Shown here: positions 10,272 to 10,293 of the stretch, in pieces | Position numbering within the stretch: position 1 is the stretch's first letter | Layout of the letters: each line of letters starts with the position of its first letter | Origin: Ochromonadaceae sp. CCMP2298 | Lineage: Eukaryota; Sar; Synurophyceae; Ochromonadales; Ochromonadaceae | Reading direction: 5' to 3' | Length of the DNA stretch: 10,293 bases | NCBI GenBank assembly: GCA_026770595.1 | Contig: MU634768.1 | Span: 1-10,293, forward strand | Notes under the pieces: model-generated | The model's database searches: none | The model's input: the letters and a program-made list of their open reading frames with translations, nothing else | What the model was told of the DNA's origin: nothing | Translations under genes and position numbers: made by a program

Positions 10272-10293
10272 TTGAGTAGCGAGTATTGAGTAG

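Overview
The window is nuclear DNA from a eukaryote: coding sequence is split by short GT-AG introns (about 70-305 bases), and families typical of protists are present. The rightmost gene encodes a signal peptide ending just before Phe-Ser-Pro-Arg. This resembles the bipartite plastid-targeting leaders of algae with a red-type complex plastid (stramenopiles, cryptophytes, haptophytes, chromerids). A photosynthetic protist of that kind, perhaps a stramenopile, is the best guess. No species is assigned.

Layout, left to right. 1-618: the 3' end of a gene that looks like the C-terminal tail of a class III nucleotide cyclase (+). 619-1308: non-coding, purine-rich. 1309-3394: a seven-exon nicotinamidase/isochorismatase-superfamily cysteine hydrolase (+), whose last intron ends in about 115 almost pure C residues. 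3629-5405: a three-exon actin-related protein of the ARP4/BAF53 type (-), convergent with the hydrolase. 5406-5929: a shared divergent upstream region. 5930-7654: an intronless PH-domain plus paired EF-hand protein (+). 7655-8204: non-coding. 8205-9457: a two-exon, apparently plastid-targeted protein of unknown function (+). 9458-10293: gene-free and rich in inverted repeats, including a possible MITE-like element of about 420 bases and a long hairpin just downstream.

The genes look like ordinary, functionally unrelated neighbours: second-messenger signalling, NAD salvage, chromatin remodelling, calcium/lipid signalling and a plastid protein. I see no operon-like or defence-type system. The most unusual material is non-coding: the poly-C tract at a 3' splice site, the pyrimidine-biased tandem repeats in introns of both gene orientations, and the inverted-repeat tail.
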